Position numbers and translations under genes: made by a program. DNA of 26,829 bases, from NCBI GenBank assembly GCA_002314325.1, contig DCFC01000001.1, positions 1-26,829 of the forward strand, given 5' to 3'. The notes under the pieces were generated by a model. That model was not told where the DNA came from and made no database searches. It worked only from the letters and a program-made list of their open reading frames with translations. The stretch comes from Megamonas hypermegale. GTDB lineage: Bacteria; Bacillota; Negativicutes; Selenomonadales; Selenomonadaceae. Positions 1 to 7,333 of the stretch are shown here, one piece after another (position 1 is the stretch's first letter; every line of letters begins with the position of its first letter).

Positions 1-20
1 TTATAATAATGATTTTCCAA

Positions 21-90
21 AGCAGTATAATAGTTTATATTTAGTGAGGTCAAGTGACAACAGGCAGCGAATATAACCTATTATACTGCT
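21..90. repeat. Imperfect 21-bp inverted repeat
   Basis: The arms at 21-41 and 70-90 match at 20 of 21 positions as reverse complements and begin AGCAGTATAATAG on the left. They are separated by 28 bases. A smaller hairpin, GCTAG/CTAGC at 98-102 and 111-115, lies next to it. The structure sits downstream of the minus-strand membrane protein gene, so it could act in its 3' end as RNA. It has no U-run, so it is not a standard terminator. It could also be the end of a small dispersed repeat that continues outside the window. Confidence 0.6.
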
Positions 91-139
91 GGTTCAGGCT
101 AGATGTTTTACTAGCACAACGGGTATTTTATAAATATAG

Positions 140-655
140 TTATACTAATTTTAATGTAAATTCTTTTATTAAAAAAAATATAACTTGAAGAACAACAGTC
201 AATATACACATAAAAGATGTAGCAAATATTAAAAGCAGTATATCCGTAAACATTCGTTCCAAATAAATGAAAGGATATTCTGCGAAGTTAAAAAAGTAGT
301 ATTTGTAATAAATGTTCATCAAGGAAACTGCCATATCATGTAATGGTATTTTTTCAACTACATATGAAGTAATTATTTCCTCATTAATACTCATTAATAT
401 ATTAAAAGATAATAAAAGCCATCTTTTCTTTAAAGGAACGAACGTTATCAAAACAAGCCACGTGTAAAACAGTATATCCGCCCAAAATCCGATTTGATTT
501 TCCGGCACACCTGACGGATAAAAAATCCTATTCTCTAAATTTATATATTCATTACTGTATAAAATCATCTGTAATATTAAACAGCAAATAAATATATAAT
601 TTAGATATTTTCTCGGTAATGTTATGAAATTTATCTTTCTTAAATAATTATTCAA
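140..655 (-). CDS. Small multipass membrane protein of unknown function
   Basis: The 171-residue product has about four hydrophobic segments, at roughly residues 17-35, 58-75, 78-92 and 135-165, and few recognisable motifs. I do not recognise the family. The start is TTG, with GAGGT six bases upstream in the minus direction. No ATG near the N-terminus has a better site. The gene is divergent from the 95-aa gene at 740 and has no operon partner in the window. Composition is strongly AT-rich compared with the catabolic genes further along. The call as a real gene rests on length, hydrophobic pattern and the SD site. Confidence 0.6.
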   Translation of the reverse strand: MNNYLRKINFITLPRKYLNYIFICCLILQMILYSNEYINLENRIFYPSGVPENQIGFWADILFYTWLVLITFVPLKKRWLLLSFNILMSINEEIITSYVVEKIPLHDMAVSLMNIYYKYYFFNFAEYPFIYLERMFTDILLLIFATSFMCILTVVLQVIFFLIKEFTLKLV

Positions 656-695
656 ACCTGTACCTCACTGCTAAATATCTTAATAACCCGCATTG

Positions 696-704
696 TGTTA
701 TACT
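696..704 (+). promoter_or_regulatory. Extended -10 promoter for the 95-aa gene
   Basis: TG-T-TATACT at 696-704 fits an extended -10 element about 36 bases before the ATG at 740. No good -35 hexamer is visible, as is common with extended -10 promoters. Confidence 0.4.
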
Positions 705-739
705 ATAACAGTATAATTCATTTTAAGGAAGTGCTATTC

Positions 740-1027
740 ATGAACGTGAAAATCACCGGCTATTACAAACTGCCGAATGAGCTTGAACCCCAATTAATAG
801 AGTTTGACAAAGTATTCGATATTTCCTTTATGCGCCGCTACACAAAATATAAAACCTTCGCCAAATTTCTCTCCGGCGGCAAATTCAACATCACTTGCCA
901 GAAAGATTTTGAAGACTTGCCGGAGGAACTGATGGACAGACATGTCGCCAAAAATACGCAGTTCAATTCGTGGCAAGAAATGCTCGACTTCGCCACAGAC
1001 AGATATATCATGCGCCGCGCCAAATAA
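740..1027 (+). CDS. Hypothetical 95-aa protein
   Basis: This is a small soluble protein of 95 residues, rich in charged and aromatic residues, without a signal peptide or membrane segment. I chose ATG 740 because AAGGAAGTG ends eight bases upstream. The in-frame GTG at 695 has no such site. The gene is followed directly by a bidirectional terminator, so it is a single-gene unit convergent with the mannitol operon. I do not recognise a family and give no function. Confidence 0.6.
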   Translation: MNVKITGYYKLPNELEPQLIEFDKVFDISFMRRYTKYKTFAKFLSGGKFNITCQKDFEDLPEELMDRHVAKNTQFNSWQEMLDFATDRYIMRRAK

Positions 1028-1032
1028 AAAAG

Positions 1033-1065
1033 AAGCACAGCTAAGTTCTGCTTAACTGTGCTTTT
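1033..1065. terminator. Bidirectional intrinsic terminator
   Basis: AAGCACAG pairs with CTGTGCTT and an inner TAAG pairs with CTTA. The stem is flanked by an A-run on the left and T-rich sequence on the right. It lies between convergent genes (95-aa gene on plus, mtlD on minus) and can serve both. Confidence 0.75.
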
Positions 1066-1118
1066 CACATTTTATATTTTATCTAGGATAGGGATAACGT
1101 TGTTGTACTTATGGAAAA

Positions 1119-2273
1119 TTAAGCTTTGATAGCTTTGTAAGCGTCGATTACTTTCTGATACAAAGCATCTGCTTCTGTAAGACCGGAATATTTTTCAACA
1201 GCTTTTTCAATGCCGTTTTCGGCAATATAATTCTGAATTTCTACAGCCTGTTCGTCTTCTTTAAAGTCGAAAGCGTAGCCTGTTGCAATGGCTTTTGCCA
1301 GATGGCTGTTGTCCAGTCCGTACTGCTGCGCCAAAAGTGCCGGACCTACAAGACGGTCTTTAGCATTGAGTTTTCTGATTGGCGAACGGCCTACGCGGAC
1401 AACTTCATCATGCAGTGCTTCCAAGGAAATACGTTTGATGATTTTGTCGATATAAGCCACTAAATCTTCAAATTTAAACGGATATTTTTTCGTCATTGCC
1501 ATAGCCGATTCTTTCATAACAGCGATTACGTCAGCTTTGATTTCCGGCACTTCCAGTGCATCGAAAATCATTTCTTTGCCGTTGTGGTAACCGAAATATG
1601 CCGTTGCCGCATGGCCGCAGTTGAATACATACAGTTTGCGTTCCAGATACATACCGAGATTTTCTACATATTCAGCGCCTTTAATCGGCTGAGCAGCCGG
1701 GTCAACCATTTTGTCTTTTTCGATAACAAGTTCGAATGTAGACTGAATTTGCGGTATTCTTACACCGTTCACAGTAGTGCTCAGCGCAATTCTGTCTACG
1801 GCAACGTTCGGGAATGCGCCGATTTTATCGAGTTCTTCTTCTGTAATAGGAGCTTTTTTATTTTCCAGCAATGCTTTTTTCAGCATATCCGTTGCATAGA
1901 AAGCATTTTCACATGCCATTACATTGACTTTGCTGCCGCCGCGGTTTAAGCGTTCTTTTAAACCTTTTGCCAGCGTAGGCGCGATTTTGTCCAGATTGTC
2001 CACGCAAACGGAAGTTGTAATAATATCAGCTTCGCAAATAGCTTCTACAGCAGCCGGTTCGTCAGTTATGGAAGAAACAGCTTTTACGTTTTCTATAACT
2101 TTCTTTTCGTAATTATTATCGATGATATACATTTCATAGCTGTGATTTTCGTTGATATAATCAATTATCGGCTGAACAACATCAATAAAAGTCGTTTCAA
2201 AACCAGATTCAAATAATAATTCACCGATAAAGCCTCTGCCGATATTGCCGGCGCCAAAATGTGCTGCTTTCAT
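1119..2273 (-). CDS. mtlD: Mannitol-1-phosphate 5-dehydrogenase
   Basis: The enzyme oxidises mannitol 1-phosphate to fructose 6-phosphate with NAD in the cytoplasm, the step after PTS uptake. The 384-residue length matches the family (about 380). The N-terminal NAD-binding loop GAGNIGRG is at residues 7-14. The polyol-dehydrogenase catalytic pattern K-x4-N-x2-H is seen as K213, N218 and H221. The gene is the last of the minus-strand operon mtlR-mtlA-mtlD. It is separated from mtlA by 146 bases that contain a long hairpin, so its expression may be partly uncoupled from mtlA. The start ATG has a G-rich SD (GGGGGT) upstream. The identification is secure. Confidence 0.96.
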   Translation of the reverse strand: MKAAHFGAGNIGRGFIGELLFESGFETTFIDVVQPIIDYINENHSYEMYIIDNNYEKKVIENVKAVSSITDEPAAVEAICEADIITTSVCVDNLDKIAPTLAKGLKERLNRGGSKVNVMACENAFYATDMLKKALLENKKAPITEEELDKIGAFPNVAVDRIALSTTVNGVRIPQIQSTFELVIEKDKMVDPAAQPIKGAEYVENLGMYLERKLYVFNCGHAATAYFGYHNGKEMIFDALEVPEIKADVIAVMKESAMAMTKKYPFKFEDLVAYIDKIIKRISLEALHDEVVRVGRSPIRKLNAKDRLVGPALLAQQYGLDNSHLAKAIATGYAFDFKEDEQAVEIQNYIAENGIEKAVEKYSGLTEADALYQKVIDAYKAIKA

Positions 2274-2337
2274 CTAAAATACCCCCATTTTACTTTTAAA
2301 TCAAATAAATCAAAATTTATACCATTGTATCCGCCGG

Positions 2338-2379
2338 CAATAAAACAGTCTGCAAAATCAAGCGCAGACTATTTTATTG
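2338..2379. terminator. Long hairpin between mtlA and mtlD
   Basis: The 16-base arms at 2338-2353 and 2364-2379 pair throughout with one G-U wobble, around a 10-base loop. In the mtlA-to-mtlD direction the 3' arm ends in a U-rich stretch (UUUUAUUG) rather than a clean U-run. It may be a leaky terminator or a processing or stability element that lowers mtlD relative to mtlA. That role is inferred; the pairing is seen directly. Confidence 0.65.
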
Positions 2380-2419
2380 TCAGTCGGATTTATTAATCTT
2401 TTCTTCAATCAGTCTTTAA

Positions 2420-4345
2420 TCAGTCGTTCGATTTCGTAAACAAAGTGTACAGTGCTTCTTTGTCCGTAGTGTTGAAGAATTCTTCCATCTGTTCGTCGCT
2501 GTATTCGTCAAGTGCGATGGCGATGTTGGCAAGAATTGCCAGATGTTCGTCGCCTTTGCCTGCAATACCGATTACGAGATGAGCCGTACCTGTGCCGAAG
2601 TCTACGCCTTTCGGGAACTGGAGAACAACGATACCGGATTTTTTAACGCTGTCTTTTACGGCGTTTTCACCGTGCGGAATGGCGATGCCGCGGCCCATGA
2701 ATGTGCTTACGTCTCTTTCGCGTGCAAGCATACCGTCAATGTATTCTTTGCCTACATAGCCGCTTTCATATAACAGAGTACCTGCCATTTTAATTGCTTC
2801 TTCTTTGGATACGCTGTCTAAGCCCAGTTTGATATTAGCGCGTTTCAGCACCGTTTCTTCTGCAGCGCTCTGCGGTTCCGGAGCTTCCTGCGCCGGTTTT
2901 TCTTCCACTTTGGCTTCTACATTCTGATTTTGCAGTTTCGCTAAAATAATATCGAATACATCATTTTTGATGAAATCCTGTACGAAGATATGTTCTGCCT
3001 GCGGCGAATCTTCCATAGCGCGTTCAGCCAGTTTTTCATGCGAAACTACGAGCTGCGTATCTTTCGGAATATTGCCGATTGCACAGTTTTTAACGGAAAT
3101 GTAACCGTAACCTGCTTTTTTGAGTTTGTTTCTAAGTGCACTTGCACCCATTGCAGAAGAGCCCATGCCGGCATCGCAAGCGTACATAATGCGTTTGAGT
3201 TCGCTGCCGCTTACAACTACATTGTCTTTCGGAAGGGAAGCACTGCCTGCTTCGCCTTTGCTGCGAGCTTTCATGTCTTTCATGTTCTGCTGAGCAGCTT
3301 CTAAGGAAGTGCCGTCATCTTTGGATGCTTTCAATACGGCGGAGGAAATTACAAAGGATACTGCTGTTGCCACTACAACGGCTGCAATGTTGGCAAAGTA
3401 TGCACCTTTCGGAGTCATGGCGAGTATTGCCAGGAAGCTACCCGGAGATGCAGGCGCGATAAGACCGCCGTTTAAGAAATTAAGTGTGAATACACCGCAC
3501 ATGCCGGCCGGAATTACTGCGAGCAATAATGCCGGTTTCATGAGTACGTACGGGAAGTAAATTTCATGGATACCGCCTAAGAAGTGAATGATTGCTGCGC
3601 CAGGTGCGGAGCTTTTTGCCATGCCTTTGCCAAATAAGCAGAAAGCAAGCAGCATACCGAAACCAGGACCAGGGTTGGATTCAATCATGAAGAAGATGGA
3701 TTTGCCGACTTCCTGCGATTCCTGAATACCGATAGGACTGAATACACCGTGGTTGATGGCGTTGTTGAGGAACAAAATCTTCGCCGGTTCAACCAGTATG
3801 GATACGAGCGGAATAAGACCGATAGCCACGATTGTTTCAACGCCTTCGCGCAGAAGTTCACTAATCGTGCTTACAACCGGACCTACAACGGCATAAGCGA
3901 GAATTGCCAAAATACCGCCTAAGATACCGGCCGAGAAGTTGTTGACGAGCATTTCAAAACCTGTCGGGATTTTATCCTGGAATGCATCGTCGAATTTTTT
4001 GATAATCCAGCCGCCGAACGGACCGGCAATCATTGCACCGAGGAACATCGGGATTTCCGAACCGGCGATGATACCTGCCGTCGTGATGGCACCAACGACA
4101 CCGCCGCGGTGCTGATACACAATACTACCGCCGCTGTAACCGATGAGCAGCGGAATTAACCATTTGGACATCGGCGCACCTGCCGCCGCCAAATATTCAT
4201 TAGGAAGCCAACCTGTCGGAATAAATAAAGCTGTGAGTAAGCCCCATGCAATGAACGCGCCGATATTCGGCATTACCATCGCACTCAGAAATCTACCGAA
4301 TTTCTGCATTTTTTCTTGAGCTGCACTTGTTTTCGCTTCACTCAT
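2420..4345 (-). CDS. mtlA: PTS mannitol-specific EIICBA permease
   Basis: This 641-residue membrane protein imports mannitol and phosphorylates it to mannitol 1-phosphate, taking phosphate from HPr. It carries all three domains in one chain, as in E. coli MtlA (637 aa). EIIC spans about residues 15-345, with the GGIHE motif at 257-261. EIIB has the phospho-cysteine C390 in YACDAGMGSS. EIIA has the phospho-histidine H558 in GIAIPHG. A linker of about 30 residues rich in Glu, Ala and Pro (about 477-500) joins EIIB to EIIA. Because EIIA is fused, no separate mtlF is needed. The ATG lies three bases after the mtlR stop codon, and its SD (GGAGGG) lies inside the end of mtlR, so the two genes are probably translationally coupled. 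Confidence 0.97.
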   Translation of the reverse strand: MSEAKTSAAQEKMQKFGRFLSAMVMPNIGAFIAWGLLTALFIPTGWLPNEYLAAAGAPMSKWLIPLLIGYSGGSIVYQHRGGVVGAITTAGIIAGSEIPMFLGAMIAGPFGGWIIKKFDDAFQDKIPTGFEMLVNNFSAGILGGILAILAYAVVGPVVSTISELLREGVETIVAIGLIPLVSILVEPAKILFLNNAINHGVFSPIGIQESQEVGKSIFFMIESNPGPGFGMLLAFCLFGKGMAKSSAPGAAIIHFLGGIHEIYFPYVLMKPALLLAVIPAGMCGVFTLNFLNGGLIAPASPGSFLAILAMTPKGAYFANIAAVVVATAVSFVISSAVLKASKDDGTSLEAAQQNMKDMKARSKGEAGSASLPKDNVVVSGSELKRIMYACDAGMGSSAMGASALRNKLKKAGYGYISVKNCAIGNIPKDTQLVVSHEKLAERAMEDSPQAEHIFVQDFIKNDVFDIILAKLQNQNVEAKVEEKPAQEAPEPQSAAEETVLKRANIKLGLDSVSKEEAIKMAGTLLYESGYVGKEYIDGMLARERDVSTFMGRGIAIPHGENAVKDSVKKSGIVVLQFPKGVDFGTGTAHLVIGIAGKGDEHLAILANIAIALDEYSDEQMEEFFNTTDKEALYTLFTKSND

Positions 4346-4348
4346 AAT

Positions 4349-6430
4349 TTAACCCTCCATTACCTTTTTATATTTTTCTTTAAAGTAGTTAGTATATATT
4401 TTCTCCAGCTCACCATATATTTCCTTCGATGAACCTTCATATAAAATATCTAATAAATTCAAACTCTCCAGTAAACTTTCCGATACGTACCCTATCGTCT
4501 CCAACGCCGCCTGTTCAGCATTGTCAGGCGCTAAAAGCACCAGTATCGTGGAAATATTCTCCTTGTTCAGCACGTATTCATTTTGCAGTTTTATCACACC
4601 GACATGCAGCGACTGCACCGCTTTTGATTTCGTATGCAAAATCATCAACTTGTTTAAAACCGTGCTGCCCTTACTCTCTCGATTTTTCAAGTCATGATAT
4701 AAAAGCTCTCTCTCTAACTCTCCTGATATAACATGGCTCGTCTTGGCGCAAAGCTCATCGATATCTTTTATTTCTATGTACTCATCATAGAAGAAATTGG
4801 TCAAAACTTCGTGTATATATTTTATATACCGGTCAATTCTCTCCAGCCTGTATATAAGTTTGTAATTGACTTTTACACGCTCAACGTTCTTCTTTAAAAC
4901 GGTCGAAATATTCATCTGATGAATAATATTCGTCTTATCGTTTTCGTTGAGCATAAAGTCAACTACCACTACCGGAAATTTTGCATTTTCTATCGGCACT
5001 GTAGATATGATAAACTCTACATTTTCATGTTTGTAGAAATCATAATCGACATTCACGGCCGACACGATTGCCACAATCTCCAAATTGGAAAACTCTCTTT
5101 TCAGCTGCGTAGCCAGCAGTTTGGAAGTTCCTATACCCGTAGGACAAGCTACCAAAATCTTAAAATACTGCTCCTGCATGTTGGCTTCTTCCAATGCAGC
5201 CCCCAAGTGCATTGCCAAGTAAGCAATCTCCGCTTCGGGCAGAGGCGTTTGCAGCTCTTCTTCCAACGGCCTTGCCGCTTTTTTTGCCAATGTCATCCAT
5301 TTGGGATATTTTTCCTTCATTTCCTGCAGCAGCGGATTTCTTATCTCCATTTTCATCTTTATGCGCATGACAGCCGGTTTCAAATGTTTATAAAGACCAA
5401 TCAAAAGTCGGCTTTTCTTTAGCAGCGAAATACCGCTCTCCTGCTGGGCAATCTTCACTATGTCCTTGGCAATCCTGATTAAATGAAAACTGCTGTACTG
5501 AATATCCACATCCTGCTCGTAATTGTTTCGCGCTCCCAAAAGATGCATTGTGATATAAGCTGTTTCTTCTTCGGGAATTTTCACCTGGAAAACTTTTTCG
5601 ATATTCTCGCCAATGTTTTCGGCTAGTTCAAATTCCTTTTTCTGCTTTATTTTCCCTAAAAAAGCAGCATCAATCTTAATTGTTTCTCCCTTTAAAAGTC
5701 TTTGTACCGCCAGTGTCAGATGCACAACAAGTCCGGAAAAAGCATTCATGGACAAGCTGCTTTTTTGCTGCTGCATGGTTGCCTTTACAGCTTCTTCCAC
5801 TTTCTGGATAATATTTTTATCTACCAAATCTAGTAAAAATTTATCGGCATCGCTTGTAAGCTCATTTGTCTTTTTTTTCTTACTGTAAAGTAAATTCAAA
5901 ATATCCTGCTCGTGAATGTTTTCGTAAATATGACTGATTATCGCCTTGCGTATATCTTTCTCTAAACCCTCTAAATAAACCCCCAAGCCAGGCTTTCTAA
6001 CCAGGTTCATATTCATTTTCCGTATCCACGGCTCGATTTTATCCAAATCGTTGCTGATGGTTGCATCCGTTACATTTAAAAGCTGCGACAGCGCTATGAG
6101 CTTTATCGGCTCCTGCGATTTCAAAAGCTGGCTCAAAATGATGTTGCAGCGCTCTGCCGGTGAATATTCATGTCTTGTATTCACCTTTTCGGCAATCAGG
6201 CTGAGCAGCCTTTCCTTATCCTCCGGCGCGCCTATCACCCGCATTCCCCTGCCGGTCTTGCGCTCCAGCGACAGATTGTGCTGAACCAGAATTTTCTCCA
6301 CGCTGCCAAGCTGTCTGACCACCGTCTTATTGCTCACCTTCAATTTTTCGGCAATTTCGCTGGCGGTAATGTAATTTTCTGTTTGTATAAGCTTATTAAT
6401 TATAAATTTTGAACGTTCATTTATTTTCAT
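4349..6430 (-). CDS. mtlR: Mannitol operon regulator, PRD/BglG-MtlR family
   Basis: This is a 693-residue cytoplasmic transcription activator controlled by PTS phosphorylation. The domains in order are an N-terminal winged HTH (about 1-65), a second HTH (about 95-155), PRD1 (about 200-305, with H237 and H296), PRD2 (about 315-415, with H349 and H408), an EIIB-like domain with C429 in VACPTGIGTS, and an EIIA-like domain with H599. All expected phosphorylation sites are present. In Firmicutes, MtlR of this architecture binds DNA upstream of the mtl operon and senses mannitol through its EIIB/EIIA domains. Here it is the first gene of its own operon, so it is likely autoregulated. It is divergent from the Fis-type regulator at 6605. 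Confidence 0.93.
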   Translation of the reverse strand: MKINERSKFIINKLIQTENYITASEIAEKLKVSNKTVVRQLGSVEKILVQHNLSLERKTGRGMRVIGAPEDKERLLSLIAEKVNTRHEYSPAERCNIILSQLLKSQEPIKLIALSQLLNVTDATISNDLDKIEPWIRKMNMNLVRKPGLGVYLEGLEKDIRKAIISHIYENIHEQDILNLLYSKKKKTNELTSDADKFLLDLVDKNIIQKVEEAVKATMQQQKSSLSMNAFSGLVVHLTLAVQRLLKGETIKIDAAFLGKIKQKKEFELAENIGENIEKVFQVKIPEEETAYITMHLLGARNNYEQDVDIQYSSFHLIRIAKDIVKIAQQESGISLLKKSRLLIGLYKHLKPAVMRIKMKMEIRNPLLQEMKEKYPKWMTLAKKAARPLEEELQTPLPEAEIAYLAMHLGAALEEANMQEQYFKILVACPTGIGTSKLLATQLKREFSNLEIVAIVSAVNVDYDFYKHENVEFIISTVPIENAKFPVVVVDFMLNENDKTNIIHQMNISTVLKKNVERVKVNYKLIYRLERIDRYIKYIHEVLTNFFYDEYIEIKDIDELCAKTSHVISGELERELLYHDLKNRESKGSTVLNKLMILHTKSKAVQSLHVGVIKLQNEYVLNKENISTILVLLAPDNAEQAALETIGYVSESLLESLNLLDILYEGSSKEIYGELEKIYTNYFKEKYKKVMEG

Positions 6431-6473
6431 AAAATTAATCCTTATTGAATAACCGGTTTCAACTTACATGTTT

Positions 6474-6503
6474 ATTATATCGGTTTTACTGCATAAATTT
6501 CAA
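6474..6503 (-). promoter_or_regulatory. Promoter of the mtlRAD operon
   Basis: On the minus strand TTGAAA (6498-6503) is followed after 18 bases by TATAAT (6474-6479). The SD AAGGA lies eight bases before the mtlR ATG. An 8-bp palindrome AACCGGTT at 6451-6458 lies in the leader. Confidence 0.6.
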
Positions 6504-6564
6504 GTTTAAGATATATTATTAAGTCTTTAACGCTTTTGGACAAAATTAAATAGCCCTGTTTTTA

Positions 6565-6573
6565 TGTTATAAT
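6565..6573 (+). promoter_or_regulatory. Extended -10 promoter for the Fis-type regulator
   Basis: TG-T-TATAAT at 6565-6573 is a perfect extended -10. No -35 at standard spacing is evident. The ATG at 6605 follows about 30 bases later. This promoter is divergent from the mtlR promoter. Confidence 0.5.
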
Positions 6574-6604
6574 TGTATTAACCAATTAGAACTTGAGGGA
6601 TATT

Positions 6605-7213
6605 ATGAAAAGTTTATTACAACAAATTCAACCTATCGTACAAAATACGGCAAATGCCATTGCTAAAGTAATTCAAATGGAAGTAGAAGTCGCCGACAAT
6701 AATTTTATACGCATTGCCGGAACAGGTAAATACGCTGAAAATATCGGTGAACTGATGAACGCCGGTTTTGTATATCATCATGTGCTTCAAACGGGCGACA
6801 TCATCATGATTGAGCATCCCGGATTTCACGTTCTGTGTAAACCGTGCCCGTTTTATCAAAACTGTCCTGAAGATACGGAACTGGCGGCACCCATAAAATT
6901 CGGCGAAAAAACCATCGGCGTTATCGGACTTGTAAGTTTCAACAAAACGCAGACAGAGCACTTCATAGCCAACAAGGAATGGATGATACAGTTTATTCAG
7001 AAAATGGCGGAACTCATCGCGTTCAATCTAAGCGACATAACACAAGATGAACCGTACGGAACTTCACTGCAGCTGGCTCAACTGGAACGCAATGCCATAA
7101 AAAAAGCACTGGAGCTCGTCAGCGGCAAAACGAGCAAAGCCGATAGAGCAGCAAAACTTCTCGGCATAAGCCGGGCGACACTGTATCGAAAAATAAAAGA
7201 ATATGATTTATAA
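6605..7213 (+). CDS. Fis-type transcription regulator without an AAA+ domain
   Basis: The 202-residue protein has an N-terminal sensor-like region (about 1-140, PAS/GAF-like in pattern) joined to a C-terminal Fis/NtrC-type HTH (about 158-202, ending in the GISRATLYRKIKEY region). Both parts resemble the two ends of sigma-54 activators, but the central AAA+ ATPase, about 230 residues, is absent. The join is in frame and no remnant is visible. Cysteines C78, C81 and C87 form a C-x2-C-x5-C cluster that could bind a metal or Fe-S centre or act as a redox switch (inference). I chose ATG 6605, with TTGAGGG five bases upstream, over the TTG at 6593 inside that SD. It lies immediately upstream of the ygeX operon and is the likely regulator of it. 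Confidence 0.75.
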   Translation: MKSLLQQIQPIVQNTANAIAKVIQMEVEVADNNFIRIAGTGKYAENIGELMNAGFVYHHVLQTGDIIMIEHPGFHVLCKPCPFYQNCPEDTELAAPIKFGEKTIGVIGLVSFNKTQTEHFIANKEWMIQFIQKMAELIAFNLSDITQDEPYGTSLQLAQLERNAIKKALELVSGKTSKADRAAKLLGISRATLYRKIKEYDL

Positions 7214-7221
7214 AATTCATA

Positions 7222-7258
7222 TTGACTTTTATCTCATTTTGAGATATTATTATCTCAT
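7222..7258 (+). promoter_or_regulatory. Sigma-70 promoter with embedded operator-like palindrome
   Basis: TTGACT (7222-7227), a 17-base spacer and TATTAT (7245-7250) make a near-consensus promoter. The spacer carries a perfect palindrome, ATCTCA-TTT-TGAGAT (7231-7245), and another ATCTCAT half-site follows at 7252-7258. A regulator bound here would overlap both promoter elements. The Fis-type protein encoded just upstream is the obvious candidate (inference). Confidence 0.7.
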
Positions 7259-7273
7259 AACAAGACAAGCAAT

Positions 7274-7315
7274 GGTGCTTAGAAAACTGACACGTTTTTT
7301 AAGCACCTTTTTAAT
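7274..7315 (+). terminator. Leader terminator / possible attenuator before ygeX
   Basis: The 14-base arms GGTGCTTAGAAAAC and GTTTTTTAAGCACC pair fully (one G-U) around the loop TGACAC, followed by TTTTTAATATTTTT. This intrinsic terminator lies downstream of the strong promoter at 7222 and upstream of the ygeX SD at 7322. It can end the regulator transcript, but it would also stop transcripts from the operon promoter unless bypassed. Confidence 0.75.
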
Positions 7316-7333
7316 ATTTTTAGGAGAGATTTT

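Noticed and set aside
7214..7333. Sigma-54 (-24/-12) promoter for the ygeX cluster
   Set aside because: No TGGCAC-N5-TTGC-like sequence is visible. A sigma-70 promoter is, and the nearby Fis-type regulator lacks the AAA+ domain needed for sigma-54 activation.
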